Source: a bacterium
GTDB taxonomy: Bacteria; ARS69
DNA length: 6,292 nucleotides
Assembly: GCA_025774865.1 (NCBI GenBank)
Contig: JALGZO010000549.1
Coordinates: 1 to 6,292 of the forward strand
Direction of reading: 5' to 3'
Shown: positions 1 through 5,906 of the stretch, in pieces
Layout: the number at the start of each line of letters is the position of its first letter
How positions within the stretch are numbered: the first letter of the stretch is position 1
Translations under genes and position numbers: made by a program
The notes under the pieces: generated by a model
Told to the model about the DNA's origin: nothing
Databases searched by the model: none
Seen by the model: the letters and a program-made list of their open reading frames with translations, nothing else

Positions 1-38
1 AAGCCCGCGAGACCGCCGAGAATGAAGATCCTCTGCAC
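1..38 (-). CDS. Start of a leftward gene, probably exported protein (partial)
   Basis: Reading leftward, a GTG at 38-36 opens a frame that stays open to the window edge. It encodes MQRIFILGGLAG and then the first two bases of a Phe or Leu codon. The start is supported by a GGAGGG Shine-Dalgarno on the minus strand (plus 45-50), 6 bases upstream. One basic residue followed by a run of hydrophobic and small residues looks like the beginning of a signal peptide or lipoprotein signal. Only 12 codons are visible, so neither the product nor the true length can be told. An alternative ATG at 110 in the same frame would add 24 mostly polar residues; it is less attractive because it lacks a comparable ribosome binding site and would bury the hydrophobic stretch. 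Confidence 0.5.
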   Translation of the reverse strand, partial: MQRIFILGGLAG

Positions 39-54
39 GACTCTCCCTCCGTGT

Positions 55-64
55 GGATCGATCC
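55..64. repeat. 10-bp perfect palindrome GGATCGATCC
   Basis: GGATCGATCC reads the same on both strands and lies just upstream of the Shine-Dalgarno (45-50) of the leftward gene. It could be an operator half-site pair or mere chance, since a 10-bp palindrome is not rare. Confidence 0.25.
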
Positions 65-130
65 TCTTGCGTTGGTCTCGATGCTGCGCGGTCAGCGACA
101 GCTCCGGCATGACCCACGTCATCTCGAGAG

Positions 131-144
131 CTGATCCAGATCAG
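131..144. repeat. Dyad CTGATC-CA-GATCAG
   Basis: Two 6-base arms are perfectly complementary around a 2-base centre. The inner part, TGAT...ATCA, is shared with the dyad at 196-211. It may be a binding site for a dimeric regulator of one of the flanking divergent genes. This is inferred from symmetry alone. Confidence 0.3.
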
Positions 145-195
145 TTTCGACGGAATTCCGCGCCGCGGTGGGCTGCTTCCGTTTCGCGCTCCTCC

Positions 196-211
196 TGATG
201 CATGTGCATCA
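196..211. promoter_or_regulatory. 16-bp dyad TGATGCA-TG-TGCATCA, possible operator
   Basis: Two perfect 7-base arms flank a 2-base centre, and the site is AT-richer than its surroundings. Its centre lies 66 bp from the centre of the dyad at 131-144, close to six helical turns, and both sites begin TGAT and end ATCA. This is what paired sites for a helix-turn-helix dimer look like, but no regulator gene is visible in the window, so the function is inference. Confidence 0.35.
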
Positions 212-565
212 TGTTCGCGAAGGACCCGCAAGACACCGCGGGTCTGGCCTGTTTCCCGCACTTCCCGCCACGGCTTCTCCCCTCGCCCACCGATCGCTGG
301 GGTGACGAGAATCATGTCTCTTTCTGCGCCGGATCATGGAACTTACTCGCGGTAGCAGAGATCCTCACTTCCGGCTGACCGAAACCGTCTTGCTTCCGAG
401 GAACCGTGTCCCGGCTGGATCCCTTCACCCTCCAGCTCTCACGCCACCCTTCCTGACCCGCAAGGGACGGTTTTCCGTGGGTGATGCGCGCCCCTGTCGC
501 ACGAGCTACACTCGCAAACCCGTCTGATGTGTCGCCGTTGGTGAGCCCGAAGCACGAGGTCGCTC

Positions 566-925
566 ATGAAGACAATCCGGAGGATCGCCGTGGGAAACGA
601 CCGAACCCGAGTCGCGGTAGCCCTCTACGAAATCGGACCCGACCTGCTGGCAATCATCGAGGGCGAAGGGGCGCACATCGGTGCGGCCACCCTGGCTGAG
701 AGCGACGACCGAGTCGGATTTCGTTCGGAGACCGTTTCGGCACTCGGGCATCGTGAGTTCGAGCTCACGCGCGAATTCTCCCAGACCATGAGCGCGGCGA
801 GCGGTCGGCGGACCGTTACGATCGCCGGTATTCATCTGGATGACATTCGGGAAGGCGAGATCGAGGCTATTCGACGCAACGTTGCGGAGGCCGCCACCGT
901 CCTGAGCTCGACGGTGGCGGCCTGA
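566..925 (+). CDS. Small LpdD-like protein (prenylated-flavin chaperone-like domain)
   Basis: This is a 119-residue soluble protein without signal peptide or membrane segment. ATG at 566 is preceded by GAGGT (556-560) 5 bases upstream. The pattern is that of the small LpdD-like family: an N-terminal beta region (residues 5-32), a glycine/histidine motif GEGAHIGAATLAE (residues 33-45), a middle helix (around 63-79), then a strand with AGIHLDD (residues 87-93) and a C-terminal helix. From what I recall of the family, LpdD accompanies gallate-type UbiD decarboxylases and has been described as binding prenylated FMN to help load the enzyme; the conserved His residues (here H37 and H90) are the obvious candidates for a functional site. 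Neither a UbiD decarboxylase nor the UbiX prenyltransferase lies in this window, so the link to flavin chemistry is by family resemblance only. The last 12 codons double as one side of a perfect hairpin (888-923). The gene is convergent with the GH13 gene, with 44 bases between the two stop codons. Confidence 0.62.
   Translation: MKTIRRIAVGNDRTRVAVALYEIGPDLLAIIEGEGAHIGAATLAESDDRVGFRSETVSALGHREFELTREFSQTMSAASGRRTVTIAGIHLDDIREGEIEAIRRNVAEAATVLSSTVAA
888..923. terminator. 14-bp perfect hairpin at a convergent gene end
   Basis: Arms 888-901 and 910-923 are perfectly complementary over 14 bp, 11 of them G-C, around the 8-base loop CTGAGCTC. The structure occupies the 3' end of the LpdD-like reading frame; its last base is the T of the TGA stop. 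The GH13 gene ends 47 bases to the right, transcribed toward it, so the element can form in both transcripts. No U-rich tract follows on either strand, so it is not a classical intrinsic terminator. It could still act as a bidirectional terminator of the U-less type or as a 3' end stabiliser. Confidence 0.55.
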
Positions 926-969
926 CCCGGTGACCTTTGCCGCCGGAAAGTCAGTTCGAGTCGTACCTG

Positions 970-2811
970 CTAGGCGCAGATGACCATGTCAGCCGGGGCC
1001 AGATCCACGCGGATCGTGTTCCTCCCATGCCGCTCCGTTACTTCTACTTCTTCAACAGGCCGACCGCGCGACTCATCGTCCCACCAGGATCCGCGGTAGA
1101 GCACCCGGAACCGATCCCCTGGTCGATGGAGGGAACGGTCGATCGTGATCTCCGTGGTCCGCCGCTCTGCTCCATGGGTGTTCAGCGCCATCACGACCTC
1201 CTGATCGTGATGGATGCGGGCCCATGGCACGATCTCACCCTGTTGGGGCAAGCGAACTCCGCCACCACGATCCACCAACTCTCTCGGATACTGCCGACCC
1301 CGTCGAAGCGACACTCCTACCCGATCAGCGCGGTTGCGAATTGCTGCGATCGCCGCGATCCGCGTGTATGTCGGATGCGCGGGGTCGAAGAAGTGACATC
1401 CCTCTGTTTGGAACGCCCCGAAGCGTCCGCCAAACATGGCCTCCCGAACGAATCGGTCGAGATACGACACTTCCCCAGCAACTCCATTGTCCTGAGTCCC
1501 GTCGAAGGACTGTTCGGTGCCGTAGTAGATACACGGTATACCGAGCGTCGTGAGCTGCACGCCCACCGCATGTGCTGCCTGCACGTACCGATGCGCACCG
1601 TGGTTGCCAGCTGAGAACCGACTCTTCTCGCGGCCCAGCATGTCATGGTCGTCCAGAACCGACACATGGTAGATCCCGGTGCGCCGGTGCCGGCCGAGAA
1701 CCTCGTTCTTGTCGAAGTGCTCGAAGAAGACGCGAGGGTCAATGAAGCCTTTCACCATCCCGGCGAGACGGGAAGCGGGCTGACCGATATCGAGGACCGC
1801 ATCGATGTTCCGCCCCCAGATTTCCAGGTATTCCCTCGCCATCTCCGGTCCACCGGCCACCTCTCCGAGCAGCAAGAAGTTCTCCTTCCCGATCGACTCT
1901 GCGAACTCTCTCATTGCGCTCGAGAAGTGACGGGAAGCCGCACGGGTGACGTGCTTGAGGCTGTCGATGCGGAACCCATCGCAGTCAGTGACCGCCAGCC
2001 AGTGTTGATAGACACGCGTGACTGCGGTCAGAACATCCGGATTGCCCAGATCCAGACTTTTGAGCTCGAAGACGTCACCCCGCCGGAACTCGTTCTCCGG
2101 ATGAAGAAGGTTCTCCCAGTAGTCAGGATCCCACCTCGTGATGTGTCCGCGGCGGCCGTACCAACTCGGGTCTTGAAACTCGCGCGGCCAGACACCCGCG
2201 TCCCGGTCCGTCGGAAGGTCAACGACGGTACCGTCCTTTGACCGCCAACCACGAATGGAATGAGCAAATGGACTATAGGGAAGCGTCTCCACCGGTCGGC
2301 CGGTTGCGGGGTCCGCGTAGAACCAGTTGTTGCCGGTGTGGTTGTAGACGATATCGAGTAGAACGTAGAGATCACGCTCATGCGCGGAGCGTACGAGGTC
2401 TCTCAGATCTTCGACCGTGCCGAAGCGCGGATCGACGTCGAGGAAATCCTGAATGGCGTAGCCATGGTAGGTCTCCAGATCACACCGCTGCCGCCAGACG
2501 GGGCCGATCCACAGGGTCGTGACACCGAGCCGCTTCAGGTAATCGAGCTTGCTCGTGATCCCCCGGAGACAACCGCCCTGAAACTTCATGCCTTCCTCGC
2601 GCCACGCGGAGATGTCGCCGACACGGAACCGCGTTGGGTCGTCTCGGTCAAAGAGATGGCGCTCGCTCTCGAGTCCGTCGCTGAACCGATCAGGCAAGAG
2701 GAAGTAGATGACTTGGTCTCGCCACGAAGATGGACTGGGATGGGCGCGAGCTGGTGGCTCGAGCGTCACATCGCGCAGAGACCGAGGTGCATCGATGGGA
2801 GTGCTTCGCAT
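970..2811 (-). CDS. GH13 alpha-amylase-family glycoside hydrolase
   Basis: This is a 613-residue enzyme acting on alpha-glucans such as starch or maltodextrin by retaining hydrolysis or transglycosylation. The ATG at 2811 is set by a perfect AGGAGG (minus strand, plus 2821-2826) 9 bases upstream. The N-terminus (about 1-30) is polar, with no signal peptide, so a cytoplasmic enzyme is likely. The (beta/alpha)8 barrel starts at VIYFLLPDRFSDG (34-46), typical of GH13. Conserved region I is DIVYNH (153-158), region V is around LKSLDLG (250-256), region II is GFRIDSLKH (279-287) with nucleophile D283, region III is LLGEV (314-318) with acid/base E317, and region IV is VLDDHD (385-390) with the third carboxylate D390. 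A long domain B (about 159-248) and a C-terminal beta-sandwich (about 515-613) follow the usual plan. All catalytic residues are intact. Subfamily and exact substrate cannot be fixed by eye. The gene follows the secreted peptidase on the same strand after a 238-bp spacer. Confidence 0.9.
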   Translation of the reverse strand: MRSTPIDAPRSLRDVTLEPPARAHPSPSSWRDQVIYFLLPDRFSDGLESERHLFDRDDPTRFRVGDISAWREEGMKFQGGCLRGITSKLDYLKRLGVTTLWIGPVWRQRCDLETYHGYAIQDFLDVDPRFGTVEDLRDLVRSAHERDLYVLLDIVYNHTGNNWFYADPATGRPVETLPYSPFAHSIRGWRSKDGTVVDLPTDRDAGVWPREFQDPSWYGRRGHITRWDPDYWENLLHPENEFRRGDVFELKSLDLGNPDVLTAVTRVYQHWLAVTDCDGFRIDSLKHVTRAASRHFSSAMREFAESIGKENFLLLGEVAGGPEMAREYLEIWGRNIDAVLDIGQPASRLAGMVKGFIDPRVFFEHFDKNEVLGRHRRTGIYHVSVLDDHDMLGREKSRFSAGNHGAHRYVQAAHAVGVQLTTLGIPCIYYGTEQSFDGTQDNGVAGEVSYLDRFVREAMFGGRFGAFQTEGCHFFDPAHPTYTRIAAIAAIRNRADRVGVSLRRGRQYPRELVDRGGGVRLPQQGEIVPWARIHHDQEVVMALNTHGAERRTTEITIDRSLHRPGDRFRVLYRGSWWDDESRGRPVEEVEVTERHGRNTIRVDLAPADMVICA

Positions 2812-2820
2812 TTCGGATCG

Positions 2821-2826
2821 CCTCCT
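2821..2826 (-). promoter_or_regulatory. Ribosome binding site of the GH13 gene
   Basis: The minus strand reads AGGAGG here, a full match to the Shine-Dalgarno core, with 9 bases to the ATG at 2811. It fixes the start codon of the amylase-family gene. Confidence 0.8.
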
Positions 2827-2908
2827 GACCGCCGTGTCACGAGTCGTCGTTCATCCGTATCGACGCTCGGACTACCCAATGCAGTGCCTTTGGGTCGCGG
2901 CATGAGGA

Positions 2909-2914
2909 ATGATA
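2909..2914 (-). promoter_or_regulatory. Possible -10 element upstream of the GH13 gene
   Basis: The minus strand reads TATCAT, 5 of 6 matches to the sigma-70 -10 consensus, about 100 bases before the GH13 start. The sequence at the expected -35 distance (TCCACG, 17 bases away) matches only 3 of 6. It would allow the GH13 gene to be transcribed independently of the peptidase gene, but the call is weak. Confidence 0.25.
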
Positions 2915-2967
2915 CGCGGGCGGTGCCATACCGTGGACCATCGCTATCGTTCGCCATGACGCCTTCA

Positions 2968-2986
2968 CCCCGCAGTCGGTGCGGGG
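2968..2986 (-). terminator. GC-rich hairpin after the peptidase gene
   Basis: Arms CCCCGCA (2968-2974) and TGCGGGG (2980-2986) pair perfectly over 7 bp around a 5-base loop. The hairpin lies 64 bases beyond the peptidase stop codon in the direction of transcription and before the GH13 gene. There is no following U-tract, so termination here would have to be of the U-less kind or Rho-assisted. It may instead protect the 3' end of the peptidase mRNA. Confidence 0.35.
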
Positions 2987-3003
2987 CGCGGCACAGGATG
3001 ACG

Positions 3004-3019
3004 CCGATCTCGCGATCGG
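3004..3019 (-). repeat. 6-bp hairpin with GCGA tetraloop
   Basis: In the minus-strand transcript CCGATC pairs with GATCGG across the loop GCGA, which fits the stable GNRA tetraloop class. It begins about 30 bases after the peptidase stop codon and precedes the larger hairpin at 2968-2986. Together they make a small structured 3' region. Confidence 0.3.
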
Positions 3020-3049
3020 GGGTGAGTTGCCAGCGAGCCGGCGTCTTCT

Positions 3050-5542
3050 TTACCTGACGACGACGAGCTTGCCGGTCGTCGTGAGCGATCCGGCTTCCAG
3101 CCTCGCGAAGTAGACACCGGCCCCCACGGACTGGCCGTTCCGATCCCTTCCGTTCCAGGCCACGGCATGGGCGCCAGCTGGCAGCACGCCGTCGTGCACC
3201 GTGGCGATCAAGCGGCCCCGCAAGTCGTAGAGGAGCAGCCTGACTTCGGAGGCGACCTCGAGCTGGAAGAACAGCCGCGCTTCTACCGTCCCCGGGCTCA
3301 GGCCCTGGATCCTCAGGGCGAGCTCCTCAGCCGTGGCCGCCGAAGTAACCTCCGGCGCGCCGACACTCGTCTGACTCGCGATGCCGCTCACCACGAGCGC
3401 GTAGTCGGCATCGAGCACCGGCGTCTCCACGTGGCTGTCCTGGATGATCTCGGGAGCCGAGACCTCGACGATCCAGACTCCCGCCTCCGGATCCTGGATG
3501 AAGACGTTCTCCACTGTGTTCTTCGTATCCGGTGCGCCCCCGGGAATTGACCACGGTGCGTCCATGAGACCTTCGTTGCCGTAGTACGTGGTGGAAGACG
3601 GCGAGGTCACCTTGAGGTCCAGGTCGTTGATCCGGTGCTGCGTCTGCACGCCCGGATTCCCCGGCAGATCGGCGTACGTCATCGTGGCCTTCAAGGCCGG
3701 CTCGCCGGGAGTCACGGTGACCACGTACTGGATGGCGTCGAACGGCTCCAGAATGTCAGTCTCGTCCACGACGAGGAGCTTGTCGCGCATATCGTAGAGT
3801 TTCTGGAGATCCGGCATGCCCCATCCCTGATGCACGCGGGTGCGATCGTCAGTCGGGCCACTGAAGTCGTATTGCTCGGCCGAGTTGACGAGCATGGCTT
3901 TGGCCGTCGTCATGTGCGACCGGTTGGCGAACACGTCGCTCCCGAAAACGGGATTGTCGAAGATCCCGTCCGCCCACATCTGGAAGAAGATGCCGACGTG
4001 GCCGCAGATGATCGGAGTTGCGCCGCTCGTCCCCCCGAAGTTCGAGGTGTAGGACGTCGGGCCGCAGCACGAGGTCGTGAAGATCAAATCATAGAAATGC
4101 GTGAAGGTCGGCTTGACTCGGCCGTCTGCTGCGGGACCGATGCTCGCTTGACCACACCAGCAGTCGTCCGCCTTGTCCAGCGTGTTGCGATGGAGAATTC
4201 CGCCGCCGGAGATGATGTTCTTGGCCCAGGCCTGCGGCCGCGAATTGCGGGTGCCCGCGTTGCTTTGCGACTGACAGTGAACGAGGTCGAGATCGAAGAG
4301 CATCTGGTCGGTATCGGCGGAGATCGTCGTGTACTGGGTGGTGCGGTTGCTTCCGATACTCGACGTCTGAAACACGGCTCGGTAGGGTGGCTGAAGTAGT
4401 TCCGCGGAGTGATTGTAGCGGTTCGGTCCGGTCGTTCCGATGCCGTCGACGTCGGCGACGATTCCCTGCCCGTCGGGCAGGAGACCGCGGGCGGTCGCAT
4501 TCCCGGTGCCATCGCCGAAACAAATACCGATCGTCGAAGCGCCGTGATTTTCGCCGTTGACCGGGGGACCGTGAACGATGAGGGGATGGGCCTGATGGTC
4601 CCCGTGAATCAAGTTGAAGCCGATGTCGAAGGACTCTCCACGCACTCCCTCGCCCGTGTAGTCTTCGACCGTCTCGAGATAGTTGGCGCCCCCGATCTCG
4701 CGCGCGATGTTCATATCCGCCTCGTACGGGCTCCATCGATCTGCGAACAGGACTTCGTCCCAGCGGACAACCTCGAAGAGCTGCGTCGGAGTCAGAGTGG
4801 CCTCGATCAAGCGCTTCCCCGCGTCGTTGTTGTCGACGGTTCCGCCCGTGGAGGAGATGCGACTCGCGACGATGGCCTTGTGTTCGACCGCGTGCACCAT
4901 GATGTTGTAGCGGAGAAGCGGATAAGCCGTTTCCGCTTGCGCGAGGTTCTCGAGCATGAACTCCTCGAGCCGATACGCGGGCTCGTAGGCCCCGATCCAG
5001 CGAACGTAGGGCAACGCCTCGACTTGCTCACGCACGTCGGCCGTCATCTCGACGAGATAGGCGAACTGAGCGACGTAGTGGTGGACCTCTCCGCCCAGAC
5101 CCTCGATTTGCGTTCGGAAGGCGTCGAGAGGTTGGGTGACGAACTGGACGATGAATAGCCCGACATCCGCGCCGGCGGCGAGGCTCGGGTCGACCTCCGG
5201 CACACTCACCAGCGGGTCGAAGCGCGCATAGCGCAGTCCGAGCTCATAGGAAGCCGGTGAGACCCGCACGAACGACGATCCGTCGAGACTGACACCGTAG
5301 TAGTAGACGCTCTCACCGTCGCCATTCTGCTCGTCCCAGGTGGCCAGAACGATCGAGGTACCTCCCACCTCGATGATCCGCTCGTTGGAGATTTCACCGC
5401 TGCCCGTGTACAGGGGATCGTTCACGATGTTGAACGACGCGGCGCCAGCGGCTCGGCCATTCGCGAGACTCGCGAGCGAAACGATACCGGCCAGGGTCAG
5501 AAGCTTCAGCAGAAGCCTGGCGTTTCGATAGGAAGCACGCAA
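3050..5542 (-). CDS. Secreted S8 (KP-43-like) serine peptidase with FlgD-like C-terminal domain
   Basis: This is an 830-residue exported subtilase-type endopeptidase. The start is TTG (5542-5540): an in-frame TAG lies three codons upstream, AGGGGG (minus strand, plus 5552-5557) sits 9 bases before it, and starting here gives a good Sec signal (residues 1 to about 34, basic then LLLKLLTLAGIVSLASLA). Residues 41-110 are a beta-rich region of unclear origin. Residues 124-191 and 210-277 look like two successive propeptide/I9-like modules. The catalytic domain (about 296-585) has Asp306 in FDIG, His333 in NHGAS, the presumed oxyanion Asn428 in QSNAG, GPAADGRVKP (469-478) and Ser506 in GGTSGATP. 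Residues 598-720 match the C-terminal beta-sandwich of KP-43-type subtilases, with NDLDLKVTSP (639-648) and NTVENVFI (675-682). Residues 749-830 are a FlgD-like/sorting-type beta domain ending GKLVVVR, as in many secreted proteins of FCB-group and related phyla. It is probably self-processed outside the inner membrane. Seven cysteines cluster near the active site. The lead is strong for family, unknown for substrate. Confidence 0.9.
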   Translation of the reverse strand: MRASYRNARLLLKLLTLAGIVSLASLANGRAAGAASFNIVNDPLYTGSGEISNERIIEVGGTSIVLATWDEQNGDGESVYYYGVSLDGSSFVRVSPASYELGLRYARFDPLVSVPEVDPSLAAGADVGLFIVQFVTQPLDAFRTQIEGLGGEVHHYVAQFAYLVEMTADVREQVEALPYVRWIGAYEPAYRLEEFMLENLAQAETAYPLLRYNIMVHAVEHKAIVASRISSTGGTVDNNDAGKRLIEATLTPTQLFEVVRWDEVLFADRWSPYEADMNIAREIGGANYLETVEDYTGEGVRGESFDIGFNLIHGDHQAHPLIVHGPPVNGENHGASTIGICFGDGTGNATARGLLPDGQGIVADVDGIGTTGPNRYNHSAELLQPPYRAVFQTSSIGSNRTTQYTTISADTDQMLFDLDLVHCQSQSNAGTRNSRPQAWAKNIISGGGILHRNTLDKADDCWCGQASIGPAADGRVKPTFTHFYDLIFTTSCCGPTSYTSNFGGTSGATPIICGHVGIFFQMWADGIFDNPVFGSDVFANRSHMTTAKAMLVNSAEQYDFSGPTDDRTRVHQGWGMPDLQKLYDMRDKLLVVDETDILEPFDAIQYVVTVTPGEPALKATMTYADLPGNPGVQTQHRINDLDLKVTSPSSTTYYGNEGLMDAPWSIPGGAPDTKNTVENVFIQDPEAGVWIVEVSAPEIIQDSHVETPVLDADYALVVSGIASQTSVGAPEVTSAATAEELALRIQGLSPGTVEARLFFQLEVASEVRLLLYDLRGRLIATVHDGVLPAGAHAVAWNGRDRNGQSVGAGVYFARLEAGSLTTTGKLVVVR

Positions 5543-5694
5543 CGTGGTCTACCCCCTCATGGCGACGAAGAACGGCTCAACCCACAGTGGGCGCGAGGTT
5601 TGATCACCATAACCGGCCCGGGGCAAGGAATCCACTGTACATGTCGATTCGTACCGCAGGACATCCCGTTACGGGGCCGGAAACGACGCGCCAC

Positions 5695-5714
5695 CCGGAT
5701 CACCGCTCATCCGG
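5695..5714. repeat. Inverted repeat CCGGAT-N8-ATCCGG
   Basis: Two perfect 6-base arms (5695-5700 and 5709-5714) lie 40 bases upstream of the -35 of the rightward promoter, a usual place for an activator site. It could equally be a chance hairpin in GC-rich DNA. Confidence 0.25.
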
Positions 5715-5754
5715 CGGAATACAGGAGGCCCTTGTCTGCAATTGCGTCCGCCCT

Positions 5755-5784
5755 TTGACTCGTTCGCCCTCGCGGCATTAGGAT
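5755..5784 (+). promoter_or_regulatory. Sigma-70-type promoter TTGACT-N18-TAGGAT
   Basis: TTGACT (5755-5760) matches 5 of 6 of the -35 consensus and TAGGAT (5779-5784) matches 4 of 6 of the -10 consensus, including the key T-A and A-T positions, with an 18-bp spacer. Transcription would start near 5791 and run rightward through the leader into the lipoprotein gene at 6054. It is the best promoter-like sequence seen in the window. Confidence 0.5.
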
Positions 5785-5793
5785 CGAAACTCT

Positions 5794-5900
5794 CTCCGAG
5801 ATGCCATTCACCCCGAAACTCGGAGGCCTCGCAGGAACGATCGACGCAACCTCTCGACAGCCCGTAAGGACCTCCGTTCCATCCGCCTATCGTAAGGAGG
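5794..5900 (+). promoter_or_regulatory. Leader with mutually exclusive pairings, possible RNA switch
   Basis: The predicted transcript starts near 5791. CTCCGAG (5794-5800) pairs perfectly with CTCGGAG (5819-5825). The same second segment can instead pair as CGGAGG (5821-5826) with CCTCCG (5871-5876). If the first hairpin forms, CCTCC (5871-5875) is free to pair with the GGAGG (5896-5900) of the Shine-Dalgarno before the ATG at 5907. Four segments with alternate partners and the last one a ribosome binding site are the layout of a translational riboswitch or attenuator. No known riboswitch class was recognised, and the idea rests on complementarity alone. Confidence 0.35.
5894..5900 (+). promoter_or_regulatory. 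Perfect Shine-Dalgarno AAGGAGG of the leader ORF
   Basis: AAGGAGG lies 6 bases before ATG 5907, an ideal sequence and spacing. It is stronger than most other ribosome binding sites in the window, which is notable because the frame that follows has only 19 codons. Confidence 0.6.
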
Positions 5901-5906
5901 ATCGAG

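Larger units (their letters stand above)
39..565. other. Non-coding divergent intergenic region
   Basis: About 530 bases lie between the leftward partial gene and the rightward LpdD-like gene. I see no convincing coding frame: the short open frames here lack ribosome binding sites and have no recognisable protein features. The stretch holds three dyads near its left side (55-64, 131-144, 196-211), described separately. Both flanking genes should be transcribed outward from here, but I could not find a -35/-10 pair that I trust for either direction. No tRNA or known riboswitch was recognised. Confidence 0.6.

Noticed and set aside
484-512. TACACT (507-512) as a -10 for the LpdD-like gene
   Set aside because: Nothing like a -35 occurs 16-18 bases upstream, so I could not support a promoter.
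336-527. 63-codon rightward frame in the left intergenic region
   Set aside because: It has no ribosome binding site and a Pro/Arg/Thr-rich translation without pattern; nothing supports coding.
937-1614. 225-codon rightward open frame opposite the 3' half of the GH13 gene
   Set aside because: It is antisense to a gene with intact catalytic motifs, has no ribosome binding site or recognisable protein pattern, and is what high-GC codon use produces on the opposite strand.
2380-3057. 225-codon rightward open frame opposite the GH13 start and the spacer
   Set aside because: It overlaps the GH13 ribosome binding site and both hairpins, and its translation shows no domain; it is a shadow frame.
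3635-5158. Two long rightward frames (254 and 249 codons) opposite the peptidase
   Set aside because: Both are antisense to well-conserved catalytic and prodomain sequence, and their composition is rich in Arg, Val and Asp as expected from reverse-complement reading.
5600-5660. TATGGT-like -10 for the leftward peptidase gene
   Set aside because: On the minus strand the -35 position reads TGGATT, only 3 of 6 matches, which is no better than background.
5843-5849. GACGCAA, resembling part of the core of c-di-GMP-I (GEMM) riboswitches
   Set aside because: The other conserved GEMM segments (the CACAGGGCAAACC-type strand and the following AAAGCC) are not present around it, so a seven-base match is treated as chance.
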